NCBI GenBank assembly: GCA_019635775.1
Contig: JAHBYU010000001.1
Location: forward strand, 558,001-622,000
Reading direction: 5' to 3'
Origin: Rhizobiaceae bacterium
GTDB lineage: Bacteria; Pseudomonadota; Alphaproteobacteria; Rhizobiales; Rhizobiaceae
DNA: 64,000 bases
Shown: positions 42,781-51,882 of the stretch, one piece after another
Numbering within the stretch: the first letter of the stretch is position 1
Layout: every line of letters begins with the position of its first letter
Program-made: the position numbers and the translations under genes
The notes under the pieces: model-generated
Seen by the model: the letters and a program-made list of their open reading frames with translations, nothing else
Databases searched by the model: none
Told to the model about the DNA's origin: nothing

Positions 42781-43506
42781 ATGGCCATCCGCCGAGGCAC
42801 CAACCTTCTTGTCGTCCACGTCACCGCAACGCCGCCCGCCATGGATATCGGGGCGCGCGAGGTTGACGCCATGCACAGGGCCAAGGGCTGGTCTGGCATC
42901 GGCTACCATTTCGTCATCCGTCGCAACGGCAAGGTCGAGACCGGCCGCAACCTCAGGCAGATCGGCGCGCATGTACAGGGCTGGAACTCGGTCTCGATCG
43001 GCGTCGCCCTGGTCGGCGGCGTCGACGAAAGTGGCAGGCCGCAGGACAACCGGACGCCCGAACAGACCGCCGCGCTGATCCAGCTGCTGACCCAGCTCCA
43101 GAAAACCTATCCGCATGCCGAGGTCTGCGGACACCGCGACCTTTCTCCGGACAAGAACCGCGACGGCGTGATTTCGCCCGACGAGCATATCAAGGCCTGC
43201 CCGTGCTTCGACGCCATCCCCTGGGCGCGGGCGAACGGCCTGCGCGCCGCAAACATCCGTGGCTACTGGGACCAGCGCGCACCCGCGATCGAGACGCTGC
43301 ACGCTCCCGACGCGCGCACTGCGTATCTGCAGCGGCTTCTGGCGCGCGCCGGCTACGCATTCGGCCCGATCGACGGACATCTCGGCAAGCGGACCAGGGC
43401 GGCAATCGAACAGTATCAAAGCTGGAACGGCCTGAAGGCTTCCGGCGCATTCGACAGTGAGACGGCGGGGCATCTGCGCAAGCGCTTCGAGGAGAAAGCA
43501 GCATGA
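42781..43506 (+). CDS. N-acetylmuramoyl-L-alanine amidase endolysin with peptidoglycan-binding domain
   Basis: This 241-residue enzyme has an amidase_2 domain: zinc-binding candidates His13 (VVHVTA), His118 (CGHRDLS) and Cys142 (ACPCFD), plus HIKAC. A peptidoglycan-binding domain covers about residues 175-235 (LARAGYAFGPIDGHLGKRTR). No signal sequence, so the release needs a holin. It opens the lysis cassette and overlaps the next gene by 4 bp. Confidence 0.9.
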   Translation: MAIRRGTNLLVVHVTATPPAMDIGAREVDAMHRAKGWSGIGYHFVIRRNGKVETGRNLRQIGAHVQGWNSVSIGVALVGGVDESGRPQDNRTPEQTAALIQLLTQLQKTYPHAEVCGHRDLSPDKNRDGVISPDEHIKACPCFDAIPWARANGLRAANIRGYWDQRAPAIETLHAPDARTAYLQRLLARAGYAFGPIDGHLGKRTRAAIEQYQSWNGLKASGAFDSETAGHLRKRFEEKAA

Positions 43507-43838
43507 CCGACACAGGACTGGTTTCGTTCGCCGCCGCACTGGAGGCGGTCAAGCAGGGGTGCCGCGCCAGGCGCCTGGGCTGGAACGGCAAAGGCATGTT
43601 CGTCTTTATCCAGAAGGGCAGCATAGAGGCAGGGAGGTACGGCTTCACCGAGCCGCCTGTCGCGAACCATCCCTCCACCATGAACGGGGTTTCGTTCGGG
43701 CTTTTCGATCTCGGTGACACGGGCACCGTCACGCGGATGCCATGCTTGTGCCTGGACGCGGCTGACGGGTCGATTGTCACCGGCTGGACCGCTTCTCAGG
43801 TCGACCTGCTGGCCGTGGACTGGGTGGTACTGCCATGA
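43503..43838 (+). CDS. Tad2 (DUF2829) family anti-defence protein
   Basis: This 111-residue protein matches the DUF2829 pattern: FAAALEAVKQGCRARRLGW, NGKGMFVFIQKGS, then MPCLCLDAADGSIVTGW and DLLAVDWVVL. Known Tad2 proteins (Thoeris anti-defence 2) form sponges that sequester cyclic nucleotide-like signals such as 1''-3' gcADPR and some CBASS messengers. The middle loop is longer than in compact members. It sits within the lysis block, an unusual place for an anti-defence gene. Function here is inferred. Confidence 0.78.
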   Translation: MTDTGLVSFAAALEAVKQGCRARRLGWNGKGMFVFIQKGSIEAGRYGFTEPPVANHPSTMNGVSFGLFDLGDTGTVTRMPCLCLDAADGSIVTGWTASQVDLLAVDWVVLP

Positions 43839-44179
43839 TCCGGAAACTACCGCTCCTTCTCGCATTGGCCGCGATCGGCCTGTCTCTCGTCGCACTCGTC
43901 TCGATCGCCGCCGGACAGGCTTGGGCGCAGGAGCGCACTGGCTCGATCATTTGTCGTGACTGGGAAACCACGCGGGTTGCCTTCCTGCAGAAGCATGGCG
44001 AGACGACCATCGCGACCGGCGTCACCAACAACCGGGACGGTTCCCGTGTCGAAGTGCTGGCGTCACGCGACGGCGACACCTTCTCGGTCTTCCGGGTCTA
44101 TCCGGACGGTGTGGGATGCCTGATCATTTCCGGCTACGGCTGGGAGGCTATGCCGGATGGGAGCGGCGATGAAACCTGA
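43835..44179 (+). CDS. Secreted phage protein, 114 aa
   Basis: A signal peptide (LLLALAAIGLSLVALVSIAA, cleavage after QAWA) precedes a mature part with ICRDWETTRV and two cysteines. It overlaps both neighbours. The function is not known; it could be a moron or lysis accessory. Confidence 0.6.
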   Translation: MIRKLPLLLALAAIGLSLVALVSIAAGQAWAQERTGSIICRDWETTRVAFLQKHGETTIATGVTNNRDGSRVEVLASRDGDTFSVFRVYPDGVGCLIISGYGWEAMPDGSGDET

Positions 44180-44486
44180 TCTGCGCAAGCCCGGCTACCG
44201 GCTGACGCGGCAGGCCTTCTGGTCGTCCTTCGTCTTCGCCTGGCTTGTCATCCTGCTGCTGGTCATCGGCTCGCTCATCGGCCGCGACGGTGCGGTGCAG
44301 ATCGTCCCGGTCGTGGTGCCTTCCATGGTCATGATGATCGCGGCGCTGCTCGGCATCCACCGCTTCACCGGCGCGATGGACATGCGCAGCATCGCCGAGT
44401 CCGGCGCGCCGATCGACACGAACGCGCCGCCTGAAGCGACGAAGCCCGATAGCGCGTGGGACCCCGATTTCATGGTGGGTCGCTGA
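44169..44486 (+). CDS. Two-helix membrane protein, holin-like
   Basis: Two hydrophobic helices span about residues 17-39 and 45-64, with a short loop and a polar tail. A holin would have this topology and lies between endolysin and spanins, where one is expected. The assignment rests on context. Confidence 0.55.
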   Translation: MKPDLRKPGYRLTRQAFWSSFVFAWLVILLLVIGSLIGRDGAVQIVPVVVPSMVMMIAALLGIHRFTGAMDMRSIAESGAPIDTNAPPEATKPDSAWDPDFMVGR

Positions 44487-44914
44487 TGCTGGCTGGGCTC
44501 ACCCTCGCAAAGGTCGGCAAGGCTGCCTGGTCGATCGCGACCATCATCATTCCGATCCCGCTCGCCCTGATCGTGGCGGCCAGCCTCTGGCTCTGGATCG
44601 ACAGCGGCTCGCGCGTCCGTACCGCCGTCGACCGCGCCGTGCGGGACATGGTGGCCGGCGCTGAGATCGCGGCGCTTGAGGCGAAGGTCGACGCCGAGCG
44701 GCAGCTGCGCGCCTGGGCGGAAGGACAGCGCGACGAGGCACGTCGCATCCAGGCGGCGGAAGCGGCCGCCAGACAGGAGTTCTCCGACAGGCTCGCGCTG
44801 TCGGAACAGGAGAGCGAAGACTATGCGAAGGAAATCGCCAAGCTTCAGGAGCGGCAGCCCGTTGCTGGCTGTGTTGCCGATGATGCTTTCATTGGCGGCC
44901 TGTGGAACAACTAA
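44486..44914 (+). CDS. Inner-membrane spanin (Rz-like)
   Basis: A membrane helix (IIIPIPLALIVAASLWLWI) near residues 20-40 is followed by a coiled-coil periplasmic part (AALEAKVDAERQLRAW) to the end, as in i-spanins. An outer-membrane spanin gene starts inside it in another frame. The pair bridges the envelope to fuse membranes during lysis. Confidence 0.72.
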   Translation: MLAGLTLAKVGKAAWSIATIIIPIPLALIVAASLWLWIDSGSRVRTAVDRAVRDMVAGAEIAALEAKVDAERQLRAWAEGQRDEARRIQAAEAAARQEFSDRLALSEQESEDYAKEIAKLQERQPVAGCVADDAFIGGLWNN

Positions 44915-45185
44915 CCCGCTGGCAGGCGTCTACGGCGACAAGGCCCGCTCCGATCAGGTCGGTGCGGCGCTTGGCGTCGCAGAGGCCGAGATCGCCGCCG
45001 CGCGCAAGGTGCCGAAGCTCGGTCCCGAATGCCGCCAGCGCTTCCGCATCGGAGCCAAACCCGGCGACGGTTACGACGTGGTGGCGAAGAAGGCCGACCT
45101 TGCGCTGTCGCGCGCCAACGACCGGCTTGCCCACTGCGTCGCGCTTTCCGACCGCTATTCCGAAGCCAGGGGAGCGAAACCATGA
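44823..45185 (+). CDS. Outer-membrane spanin (Rz1-like lipoprotein)
   Basis: This 120-residue protein starts inside the i-spanin gene in a different frame. It carries a signal peptide with lipobox LAAC (about Cys26, LSLAACGTTNPL). The overlap pattern matches Rz/Rz1 pairs. Its mature part is longer than the short proline-rich Rz1 of lambda. Confidence 0.7.
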   Translation: MRRKSPSFRSGSPLLAVLPMMLSLAACGTTNPLAGVYGDKARSDQVGAALGVAEAEIAAARKVPKLGPECRQRFRIGAKPGDGYDVVAKKADLALSRANDRLAHCVALSDRYSEARGAKP

Positions 45186-45409
45186 AGATTGGCGACGCCG
45201 CGATCGAACTGGCCGAACGGCGCGTGGAGGCCGAGCGTGACGCCGGCGTGGCTCGCATCCGCGCGAAGCTTGCTGGGACCTCCGGGAGGCTCGTCTGCGA
45301 CTGCGGCAATCCGATCGGCGAGTTGCGCCGGCGCGCCATGCCCAACACCGACACATGCATCGACTGCGCGACCTTCCTGGAGCGCCAGCCAAACCGGAGA
45401 CGCGCATAG
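45182..45409 (+). CDS. DksA/TraR family zinc finger protein
   Basis: This 75-residue protein ends in a C4 zinc finger (CDCGNPIG and CIDC). TraR-like proteins bind RNA polymerase secondary channel and mimic DksA-ppGpp. Similar genes lie in this position in Mu-like phages. It overlaps the preceding spanin by 4 bp. Confidence 0.8.
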   Translation: MKIGDAAIELAERRVEAERDAGVARIRAKLAGTSGRLVCDCGNPIGELRRRAMPNTDTCIDCATFLERQPNRRRA

Positions 45410-45411
45410 CA

Positions 45412-45726
45412 ATGGATCTTGCCCCACTCGTACCCTGGGTGTCGTTCGCGGCGCTGCTGATCTCGGTCGGCGCATCGCTCTACACGATGCTGACGTCCGG
45501 CGCGAAAGCCAACCAGACCAAGCTGACCGATCACGACCGGCGCATCCAGCATCTCGAAAACGAGCTGAAGCATCTGCCCGATCGTGACCAGACGCATCGC
45601 CTGGAGATCGGGCTCGAAAAGCTGACCGGCCAGATGGCGATGTTCGACGAGCGGCTGAAGCCTATCGCGGCGATCTCGACGCGGCTTCAGGAATTCCTGA
45701 TCGAACAGGGTGGGAAGGGCAAATGA
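45412..45726 (+). CDS. DUF2730 family phage protein
   Basis: An N-terminal membrane helix (PWVSFAALLISVGASLYTML) precedes a coiled-coil part (LTDHDRRIQHLENELKHL). The order fits DUF2730 genes upstream of terminase in Mu-like phages. The role is unknown. Confidence 0.7.
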   Translation: MDLAPLVPWVSFAALLISVGASLYTMLTSGAKANQTKLTDHDRRIQHLENELKHLPDRDQTHRLEIGLEKLTGQMAMFDERLKPIAAISTRLQEFLIEQGGKGK

Positions 45727-46019
45727 GTTTCGAGAACAAGGTCCGCGAGGAAGCGCGGCTGATCATCCTGAAGGCGCTTGCGGCCGAGGTGAACAACCGG
45801 CTCAATTCAGAGCTTCTGCGGCTTTCGCTCGAAAGCTTCGGCATCGCGCGCACTCGCGACTGGGTTCATGCCGAACTCGGGTTCCTGCAGGACGTCGGCG
45901 CTGTCACGCTCTCGGAGATGGGCTCGGTTCGCATCGCTGCCCTGACGCAGCGCGGCATGGATCACATCATGCGCACGATCGCGATCGACGGCGTCAAGCG
46001 GCCGAGCATCGGAGGCTGA
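45723..46019 (+). CDS. VpaChn25_0724-like phage protein
   Basis: This 98-residue winged-helix-like protein (EEARLIILKALAAEVNNRL, then GAVTLSEMGSVRIAALTQRG) lies just before the terminase small subunit, a fixed place in Mu-like phages. A regulator is possible but unproven. Confidence 0.7.
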   Translation: MSFENKVREEARLIILKALAAEVNNRLNSELLRLSLESFGIARTRDWVHAELGFLQDVGAVTLSEMGSVRIAALTQRGMDHIMRTIAIDGVKRPSIGG

Positions 46020-46020
46020 A

Positions 46021-46614
46021 ATGGCCAGGAAAGGTCGTGGCCTCCTTTCGGCGATCGAACGCCTGCCGCGCGAATGCGACCCGATCATCCAGTGGGCTGA
46101 CGCGGAGCTGCGCGACCGCAACCGGACGCAGACCGAGATCTACGCCGAGTTCTTCGAGAAGATGCAGGCTCTGCAGGTAGAGCATCGGGGTGAGCTGGAG
46201 TTTTCCATCCCGTCGTTCACGGCGTTCAACCGGTATTCGATCAAGCAGGCAATCCTTACCAGGCGGATCGAGGACGCCAGCCGGATCGCGACAGCGCTGG
46301 GCAAGACCTTCGACGCCGAGAAGTCGGACGATCTTACGCTCATCGCAGCCGAGGCCATCAAGACGCTTGTGTTCGAACTGACGATGGCCGCCGGCGAGGC
46401 CGGTTACGATCCGAAGGGAGCCAAGGAGCTGGCCGACGCCCTGCGTTCCGCATCGCAGGCGCAGCACATTTCCACGGCTCGCCGCGTCAAGGTCGACAAG
46501 GAGTTCAAGAAGGACGTCGAGAAGGCCGTCGATACCGTGGCCAGGATCAAGGGTATGACGGCCGAAACGGCCGAGGCGATCAAGGCGCAGATCCTCGGGG
46601 TGAAAGCGGCATGA
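46021..46614 (+). CDS. Terminase small subunit (DUF3486, Mu gp27-like)
   Basis: This 197-residue protein begins MARKGRGLLSAIERLPREC and matches DUF3486, which in Mu-like phages recognises DNA for packaging. It precedes the large terminase, separated by a short zinc-binding gene. Confidence 0.82.
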   Translation: MARKGRGLLSAIERLPRECDPIIQWADAELRDRNRTQTEIYAEFFEKMQALQVEHRGELEFSIPSFTAFNRYSIKQAILTRRIEDASRIATALGKTFDAEKSDDLTLIAAEAIKTLVFELTMAAGEAGYDPKGAKELADALRSASQAQHISTARRVKVDKEFKKDVEKAVDTVARIKGMTAETAEAIKAQILGVKAA

Positions 46615-46934
46615 GCGATCGCATTCCCTGCATCAACCAACGATGCCGACGTACCGCACCGGCTTCGAAATACGAGCCCGACACGGAGATTGTCTGCGGG
46701 AAGTGTTGGCGCACGCTGCCCTTGTTGATCCGTCAGACCGACCGTTCGCTGAACAAGCGTCTCCGGAGCATGAAGCGGCTTGCGATCAAGCCCGATCGTG
46801 CCGATCAGGCGCAACGTCTGATCGCCGTGATCGAAGAGGATCTGCATCGAAACTGGGAGAAGATGCGCGACTATTTCCGGGTGCCTGACATGCCCGAAGG
46901 TCTCGACGCATTCCTTGCGGAGGTCGGACTGTGA
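46611..46934 (+). CDS. Small zinc-finger-like phage protein, 107 aa
   Basis: Cysteines in IPCINQRCRR and IVCGKCWRT form a C4 pattern near the N-terminus. The rest is helical and basic (RLRSMKRLAIKPDRADQA). It overlaps the terminase large-subunit gene by 4 bp; a packaging accessory role is possible. Confidence 0.6.
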   Translation: MSDRIPCINQRCRRTAPASKYEPDTEIVCGKCWRTLPLLIRQTDRSLNKRLRSMKRLAIKPDRADQAQRLIAVIEEDLHRNWEKMRDYFRVPDMPEGLDAFLAEVGL

Positions 46935-48637
46935 CCGGCCCGATCAGCGAGGAAGACTGGATCAAGGTTCGGCAGGAGAGCATCGCCAATCTTGGTCACG
47001 TGATTGACAGCGTCGGCTTGCCGCACGTCCTGCTGCCCTATCAGGCGAAGACGGTCGAGCTTCTCGACAGTACGGCGGTTCGCGTCCTTTTCGTCGAAAA
47101 GAGCCGTCGCGTCGGCGAGACGTGGGGGATCGCATCATATGCAGTGTTGCGTGCCGGACGTGCCAAGCAGGCGAAGGGCATGGACGTTCTTTATGTTTCC
47201 TACAAGCAGGAGATCGCCAAGGAGTTCATAGACGTCTGCGGCATGTGGGCACGTGCTTTTGCGGTCGCTGCGGCAGAAGCCGACGAATACCTGTTCGAGG
47301 ATGTAGATCTCGCTGATCCGGGCAACACCCGCAAAATCCAAGCATACCGCATCCGCTTCGCCTCCGGTTTCCAGATCATCGCGCTTTCGTCGGCCCCGCG
47401 ATCTCTGCGCGGCCACCAGGGCGATGTCATCATTGACGAGGCGGCATTCGTCGACAGCCTGAAGGAACTGCTGAAGGCCGCACTCGCCATGCGTATGTGG
47501 GGCGGCAAGATCGTCGTCTGCTCGACCCACAACGGAGCGGAAAACGAGTTCAACACCCACATTCAGGACATTCAGGCGGGTCGATCGAAGTACCGGCATC
47601 TCAAGGTCGACTTCGACCAGGCGCTGCTCGACGGCCTCTACCAGCGCATCTGCCTTGTCACCGGCGAGGAATGGTCGCCCGAGGCAGAAGCGAAGTGGCG
47701 GCAGGAGATCATTGATGACTATGGCGAGCTTGCCGACGAGGAGCTGTTCTGCATTCCGACCATGGGATCGGGCGCGTGGCTGACCGCACCGCTGATCGAG
47801 GCGCGCATGAAGCTGACGCCCGAGCAGGCACCGATCCTGCGTATCTCGCTGCCGCCGGATTATCTGCAGCGGGAAAAGGTCGAGCGTGCCCATCTGCTCG
47901 CCGCCCATCTCGACGGCCTGGACGATGCGCTGAAGCTGCTCAACCCGAAATGGATGCATGCCTTCGGCTACGATCCGGCCCGACGCGCCGACCCGGCCGT
48001 CATGACGCTGCTGTCGATCGACAGCGTGCTTGTGCGCAGGACGGCGCTGACGATCGAACTGCGCAACGTGCCCTTTGCCGAGCAGAAGGCGATTACGCGC
48101 GCCATCTTCCAGGCTGCGCCGCGTCTCGTCGGGGCGGCGATCGACGCGACCGGCATGGGCATGAACCTCGCCGAGGATCTCGGCCGCGAGTTCGGCTTCT
48201 ATATTCCGAACGACGATCCGGAGAAGGTCGTCCACGGTCTCGTCTGGCAGGTGTCGCTCGGGCCGGTCTGGTACAACGATCACATGCCGCCATTGAAGGC
48301 GGCATTCGAGGACGCGGCGATCCTGCTGACCGCCGACGCCGAGCACCTCGTGGATCTTCGCCTGGTCAAGGTGATCCGGGGTGTCCCGTCCATCCCGCCC
48401 GAGCGCGTCGGCGAAGCCGGAAAGAAGCGGCACGGCGACTTCGCGGTCGCGCTGGCGCTCGCGCATGCGGCAAGCCGCCTCCAGTGGCACGAGTACGCCT
48501 ATGTGAGCGTGCCGCTGCCGCCCAACCCTTACAGCGAGCCGCCCGCCGAGCGCGGCTATTTCGAGACAGCCGATCAGGCCGACCGGGGCGTGCGCCTGCG
48601 CGAAGGCGGGCTTCGACGTGAGAGAAGGATCTTCTGA
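46931..48637 (+). CDS. Terminase large subunit (Mu gp28-like)
   Basis: This 568-residue motor has an ATPase with VEKSRRVGETWG (Walker A-like, about residue 55) and GDVIIDEAAF (Walker B, about 165). A nuclease domain follows (GAAIDATGMGMNLAEDL). It packages the phage DNA by headful cutting into flanking host sequence. It overlaps neighbours tightly. Confidence 0.9.
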   Translation: MTGPISEEDWIKVRQESIANLGHVIDSVGLPHVLLPYQAKTVELLDSTAVRVLFVEKSRRVGETWGIASYAVLRAGRAKQAKGMDVLYVSYKQEIAKEFIDVCGMWARAFAVAAAEADEYLFEDVDLADPGNTRKIQAYRIRFASGFQIIALSSAPRSLRGHQGDVIIDEAAFVDSLKELLKAALAMRMWGGKIVVCSTHNGAENEFNTHIQDIQAGRSKYRHLKVDFDQALLDGLYQRICLVTGEEWSPEAEAKWRQEIIDDYGELADEELFCIPTMGSGAWLTAPLIEARMKLTPEQAPILRISLPPDYLQREKVERAHLLAAHLDGLDDALKLLNPKWMHAFGYDPARRADPAVMTLLSIDSVLVRRTALTIELRNVPFAEQKAITRAIFQAAPRLVGAAIDATGMGMNLAEDLGREFGFYIPNDDPEKVVHGLVWQVSLGPVWYNDHMPPLKAAFEDAAILLTADAEHLVDLRLVKVIRGVPSIPPERVGEAGKKRHGDFAVALALAHAASRLQWHEYAYVSVPLPPNPYSEPPAERGYFETADQADRGVRLREGGLRRERRIF

Positions 48638-50199
48638 TGGCGTTCACCTGGTACGACGCCTATGGCCGCAGGGTGGATACGTCCGCCCTGAAGCTTGAGC
48701 AGGCCGCGCCCACCGTTGCCGGGGTCCGGCGACATGACGCTCACCATCCGGCCGCCGGCCTGACGCCGCAGCGGCTGGCCCGCATCCTGCGCGAGGCGGT
48801 CGACGGCGATCCGGAAGACTATCTGGCGCTGGCCGAGGACATGGAGGAGCGGGATCTCCACTATTCCGGCGTGCTCGCCGTGCGCAAGCGGCAGGTGGCC
48901 GGGCTGGAAATCGTGGTCGAGGCGGCCGGCGACGATGCCGAAAGCGTGCGCGACGCGGAACTGGTGAGGGAGGTCGTCGGCCGCGACGGCTTCCAGACCG
49001 AGCTGTTCGACATCCTCGACGCGATCGGCAAGGGCTTTTCCTGCACGGAGATCATCTGGGAGACGTCCGCCAGCCAGTGGCGGCCGGCGCGCCTGGCGTG
49101 GCGCGATCCGCGCTGGTTCACCTTCGATCCTGTCGACGGCGAGACGCCGCTTCTGCGCGACATCGGCGGCAACGTGGCGCTGGCGCCTGCGAAGTGGATC
49201 GTCCATTCCGCCAAGGTGAAGTCCGGCCTGCCGATCCGGGGCGGCATCGCGCGGGCCGCCGCCTGGGCGTTCCTGTTCAAGGCCTTCACAGTCAAGGACT
49301 GGGCGATCTTCTGCGAGGCCTATGGCCAGCCGCTTCGCCTGGGCAAGTACGACGCTGGCGCGACCGAGGCCGACAAGGACGTGCTCCTGCAGGCTGTCTC
49401 CAACATCGGCACCGACTATGCGGCGATAGTGCCGCAGTCGATGGCGATCGAGATCATCCGCGCCGAGGTGAACGGCAGCCACGAAATTTATGAGAAGCGT
49501 GGCGACTGGCTCGACCGTCAGGTCTCCAAGGTTGTGCTCGGCCAGACGGCGACCACGGACGCGATCGCGGGCGGGCATGCTGTCGGCAAGACGCATGACA
49601 AGGTGCGCGAGGATATCGAGCAGTCGGATGCCATCCAGCTTGCGGCCACGCTGAACCGCGACCTGGTCATCCCGCTCGTGTCGGTCAATCACGGCCCCCG
49701 GAAGAAATATCCGAAGATCCGCATCGGCCGGCCCGAGGAGGTCGATGTCGAGAAGCTGGTCCAGAATGTCGCCAAGCTCGTGCCGCTCGGCCTGAAGGTC
49801 GGCGCAAAGGCGATGCGCGAGAAGATCGGCGTGCCGGAACCTGCCGCCGACGATGAGCTGCTGGTAGCGCCGCGCCACGCACCGGCCGAACAGCCTGAAG
49901 ACGATCCCGAACAGCCGCCGCAGCGGCAGGAAGCGCTTTCGACGCGCAAGGGTCTGCCGACCGGCGACCGGGACGCGATCGACCGCTCGATCGATGACAT
50001 GATGGAGGACTGGCAGCCGCTGGTCGTGCCGATCATTGACGGACTGGAGACGCAGATCGCGGCGGCGACGTCACTGGACGAGGTGCGCGCCATCCTCACG
50101 TCGCGCCTGGAGGGCATGGACGTCTCGGCGCTGACCGAGATCCTCGCGCAGTTGGCGTTTGCCGCGCGGCTTGCCGGCGAAACCGGCGAGAAGCTGTAG
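48637..50199 (+). CDS. Portal protein (DUF935, Mu gp29-like)
   Basis: This 520-residue protein matches the Mu portal family (EDMEERDLHYSGVLAVRKRQ near residue 70; GKGFSCTEIIWE). It forms the dodecameric ring through which DNA enters. It follows the terminase and is followed by gpF, the standard order. Confidence 0.9.
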   Translation: MAFTWYDAYGRRVDTSALKLEQAAPTVAGVRRHDAHHPAAGLTPQRLARILREAVDGDPEDYLALAEDMEERDLHYSGVLAVRKRQVAGLEIVVEAAGDDAESVRDAELVREVVGRDGFQTELFDILDAIGKGFSCTEIIWETSASQWRPARLAWRDPRWFTFDPVDGETPLLRDIGGNVALAPAKWIVHSAKVKSGLPIRGGIARAAAWAFLFKAFTVKDWAIFCEAYGQPLRLGKYDAGATEADKDVLLQAVSNIGTDYAAIVPQSMAIEIIRAEVNGSHEIYEKRGDWLDRQVSKVVLGQTATTDAIAGGHAVGKTHDKVREDIEQSDAIQLAATLNRDLVIPLVSVNHGPRKKYPKIRIGRPEEVDVEKLVQNVAKLVPLGLKVGAKAMREKIGVPEPAADDELLVAPRHAPAEQPEDDPEQPPQRQEALSTRKGLPTGDRDAIDRSIDDMMEDWQPLVVPIIDGLETQIAAATSLDEVRAILTSRLEGMDVSALTEILAQLAFAARLAGETGEKL

Positions 50200-50202
50200 C
50201 GC

Positions 50203-51000
50203 ATGGTCCAGCTTCTCCCGCTGCCGCCGCGCGCCGCGATCGCCGCGCTGGAGAACCGTGGACGCCGCCTCGATCCGACCTTCTCCTGGATGGACGCATG
50301 GCAGGAAGATCATGCCGCGATGCTCACCGTGGCAAAGTCGGCAGGCTTCGACATTCTGGACGACATCTACCAGGCGCTGCTCGCCATGCTGTCGGAGGGA
50401 AAGACGTTCCGCGACTTCTCGGGCCGGCTGACGCCGATCCTCCAGGCGAAGGGCTGGTGGGGCCGGCAGATTGTGCTCGATCCGCTGACCGGCCAGCCGA
50501 CGCCGGCACAGCTCGGATCGCTTCGGCGGCTGCAGCTCATCTTCGACGTGAACATGCGCGTGTCCTACGCAGCCGGCCACTGGCGGGGCTTCGAGCGCAC
50601 GAAGGCGGCGCGGCCGTACCTGCGTTATGTCTGCGTCCGCGACGACCGGACCCGGCCGGAGCATCTGGCGCGGCACAATCTCGTCCTGCCCGTTGACCAT
50701 CCCTACTGGGACGTCTGGGCACCCCCGTGCGGCTGGAACTGCCGCTGCACGCTCCAGAGCCTGTCGGAGCGCGACGTGAAGCGGCTCCAGGACGAAGGCG
50801 AGACGCTCTTCTTCGAACCGCCGCCGGACACCTTCAGGAACTTCCTGAACAAGCGAACCGGCGAGATCATCCGCGTGCCTGACGGGATCGATCCGGGCTG
50901 GGGCTACAATCCGGGCAAGGCGGGCTATCGGGAGATCCTGCGCGCGGCGCGTGAAAAAGCTTCAGCGGGGTTCGCTGACAACAAATACCCTGCAGGCTAG
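50203..51000 (+). CDS. Minor head protein (Mu gpF/gp30-like)
   Basis: This 265-residue protein has the conserved CGWNCRCTLQSL motif near residue 180 and the head-morphogenesis pattern VRDDRTRPEHL. It is involved in prohead assembly. It lies next to the portal, with the GYF/RDD cargo gene inserted downstream. Confidence 0.87.
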   Translation: MVQLLPLPPRAAIAALENRGRRLDPTFSWMDAWQEDHAAMLTVAKSAGFDILDDIYQALLAMLSEGKTFRDFSGRLTPILQAKGWWGRQIVLDPLTGQPTPAQLGSLRRLQLIFDVNMRVSYAAGHWRGFERTKAARPYLRYVCVRDDRTRPEHLARHNLVLPVDHPYWDVWAPPCGWNCRCTLQSLSERDVKRLQDEGETLFFEPPPDTFRNFLNKRTGEIIRVPDGIDPGWGYNPGKAGYREILRAAREKASAGFADNKYPAG

Positions 51001-51087
51001 AAAACGTGTCACATGTCCCCGTTGCTTGACCTGCATTGAAAGTTGGTACCTATTTCAACCAAGTTGTTGCAGGGGGGATCGTAGGCA

Positions 51088-51882
51088 ATGACCTGGTTCT
51101 ACGAGCTTGACAACAGGGCCGTTGGTCCGGTGTCGAGTGCCGATCTTGAATCTCTTGTTCGAGCCGGAAGTATTGGAAGGGAGACGCTGGTCTGGACCGA
51201 GGGGATGCCAGACTGGACACCAGTGACCCAATGCATTGAGTTGAGCGACCTTTGGAAGGCAATGCCGCCTCCCTTGCCGGGAGGAGGTGCAAGGCGGCGG
51301 GATATTGATGAGGTTCCGTCTGCCGACATTGAACTGGGTTTTGCAGACCTTTACCCATTGGCCGGACCTTGGACGCGCTACTTTGCCCGTTCCATTGATA
51401 TTATCGTCCTGTCGTACGCTGTGGTCTTCGCTCTGTTCACTGCGGCAGCGCTAACTAGCTATGACCTTTATTTGGCGCTCTCTCAGATCAATCCATTTTT
51501 GTTTTCCATGATCGTGCTTCCTTTGGCGCTGCTCGCAAACGCCGTAATCGTCTCACTGTTCGGAAATTCATTGGGCAAGACGGTCTTCGGTATCAAAGCG
51601 TTTCGGGCTGACGCTAATCAGGCGTTCGACCTTGGGATGCACATCGCGCGCGAGCTGAAAGTCTGGGTCCAGGGATTGGGTCTTGGTCTTCCGATAGTGG
51701 CATTGGTTACCTTGGTTCTGGCGTTCAACAGGGTGTCTGCCGGCAAGCAGACTCGCTACGACGAAGGCTCAACAAACGTGCTGGCGCTATCTGACAGCAA
51801 ACTGAGGCGTTGGCTTGCCATGCTTTTCGCACTCGGGTTGTCCGTGGCCGCTGCAGCCCTAGGCACCTTGGCGGAAGGCTGA
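51088..51882 (+). CDS. GYF_2 (DUF4339) and RDD-domain membrane protein, phage cargo
   Basis: This 264-residue protein has an N-terminal GYF_2 domain (MTWFYELDNRAVGPVSSADL, then WTEGMPDWTPV) and an RDD domain with about three helices (RYFARSIDIIVLS near residue 98). Neither is a head protein. Its base composition is less GC-rich than the flanking genes. Non-coding gaps precede (87 bp) and follow (254 bp), whereas late genes mostly overlap. It interrupts the gpF-protease order, so it is a likely moron with its own promoter. Confidence 0.8.
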   Translation: MTWFYELDNRAVGPVSSADLESLVRAGSIGRETLVWTEGMPDWTPVTQCIELSDLWKAMPPPLPGGGARRRDIDEVPSADIELGFADLYPLAGPWTRYFARSIDIIVLSYAVVFALFTAAALTSYDLYLALSQINPFLFSMIVLPLALLANAVIVSLFGNSLGKTVFGIKAFRADANQAFDLGMHIARELKVWVQGLGLGLPIVALVTLVLAFNRVSAGKQTRYDEGSTNVLALSDSKLRRWLAMLFALGLSVAAAALGTLAEG

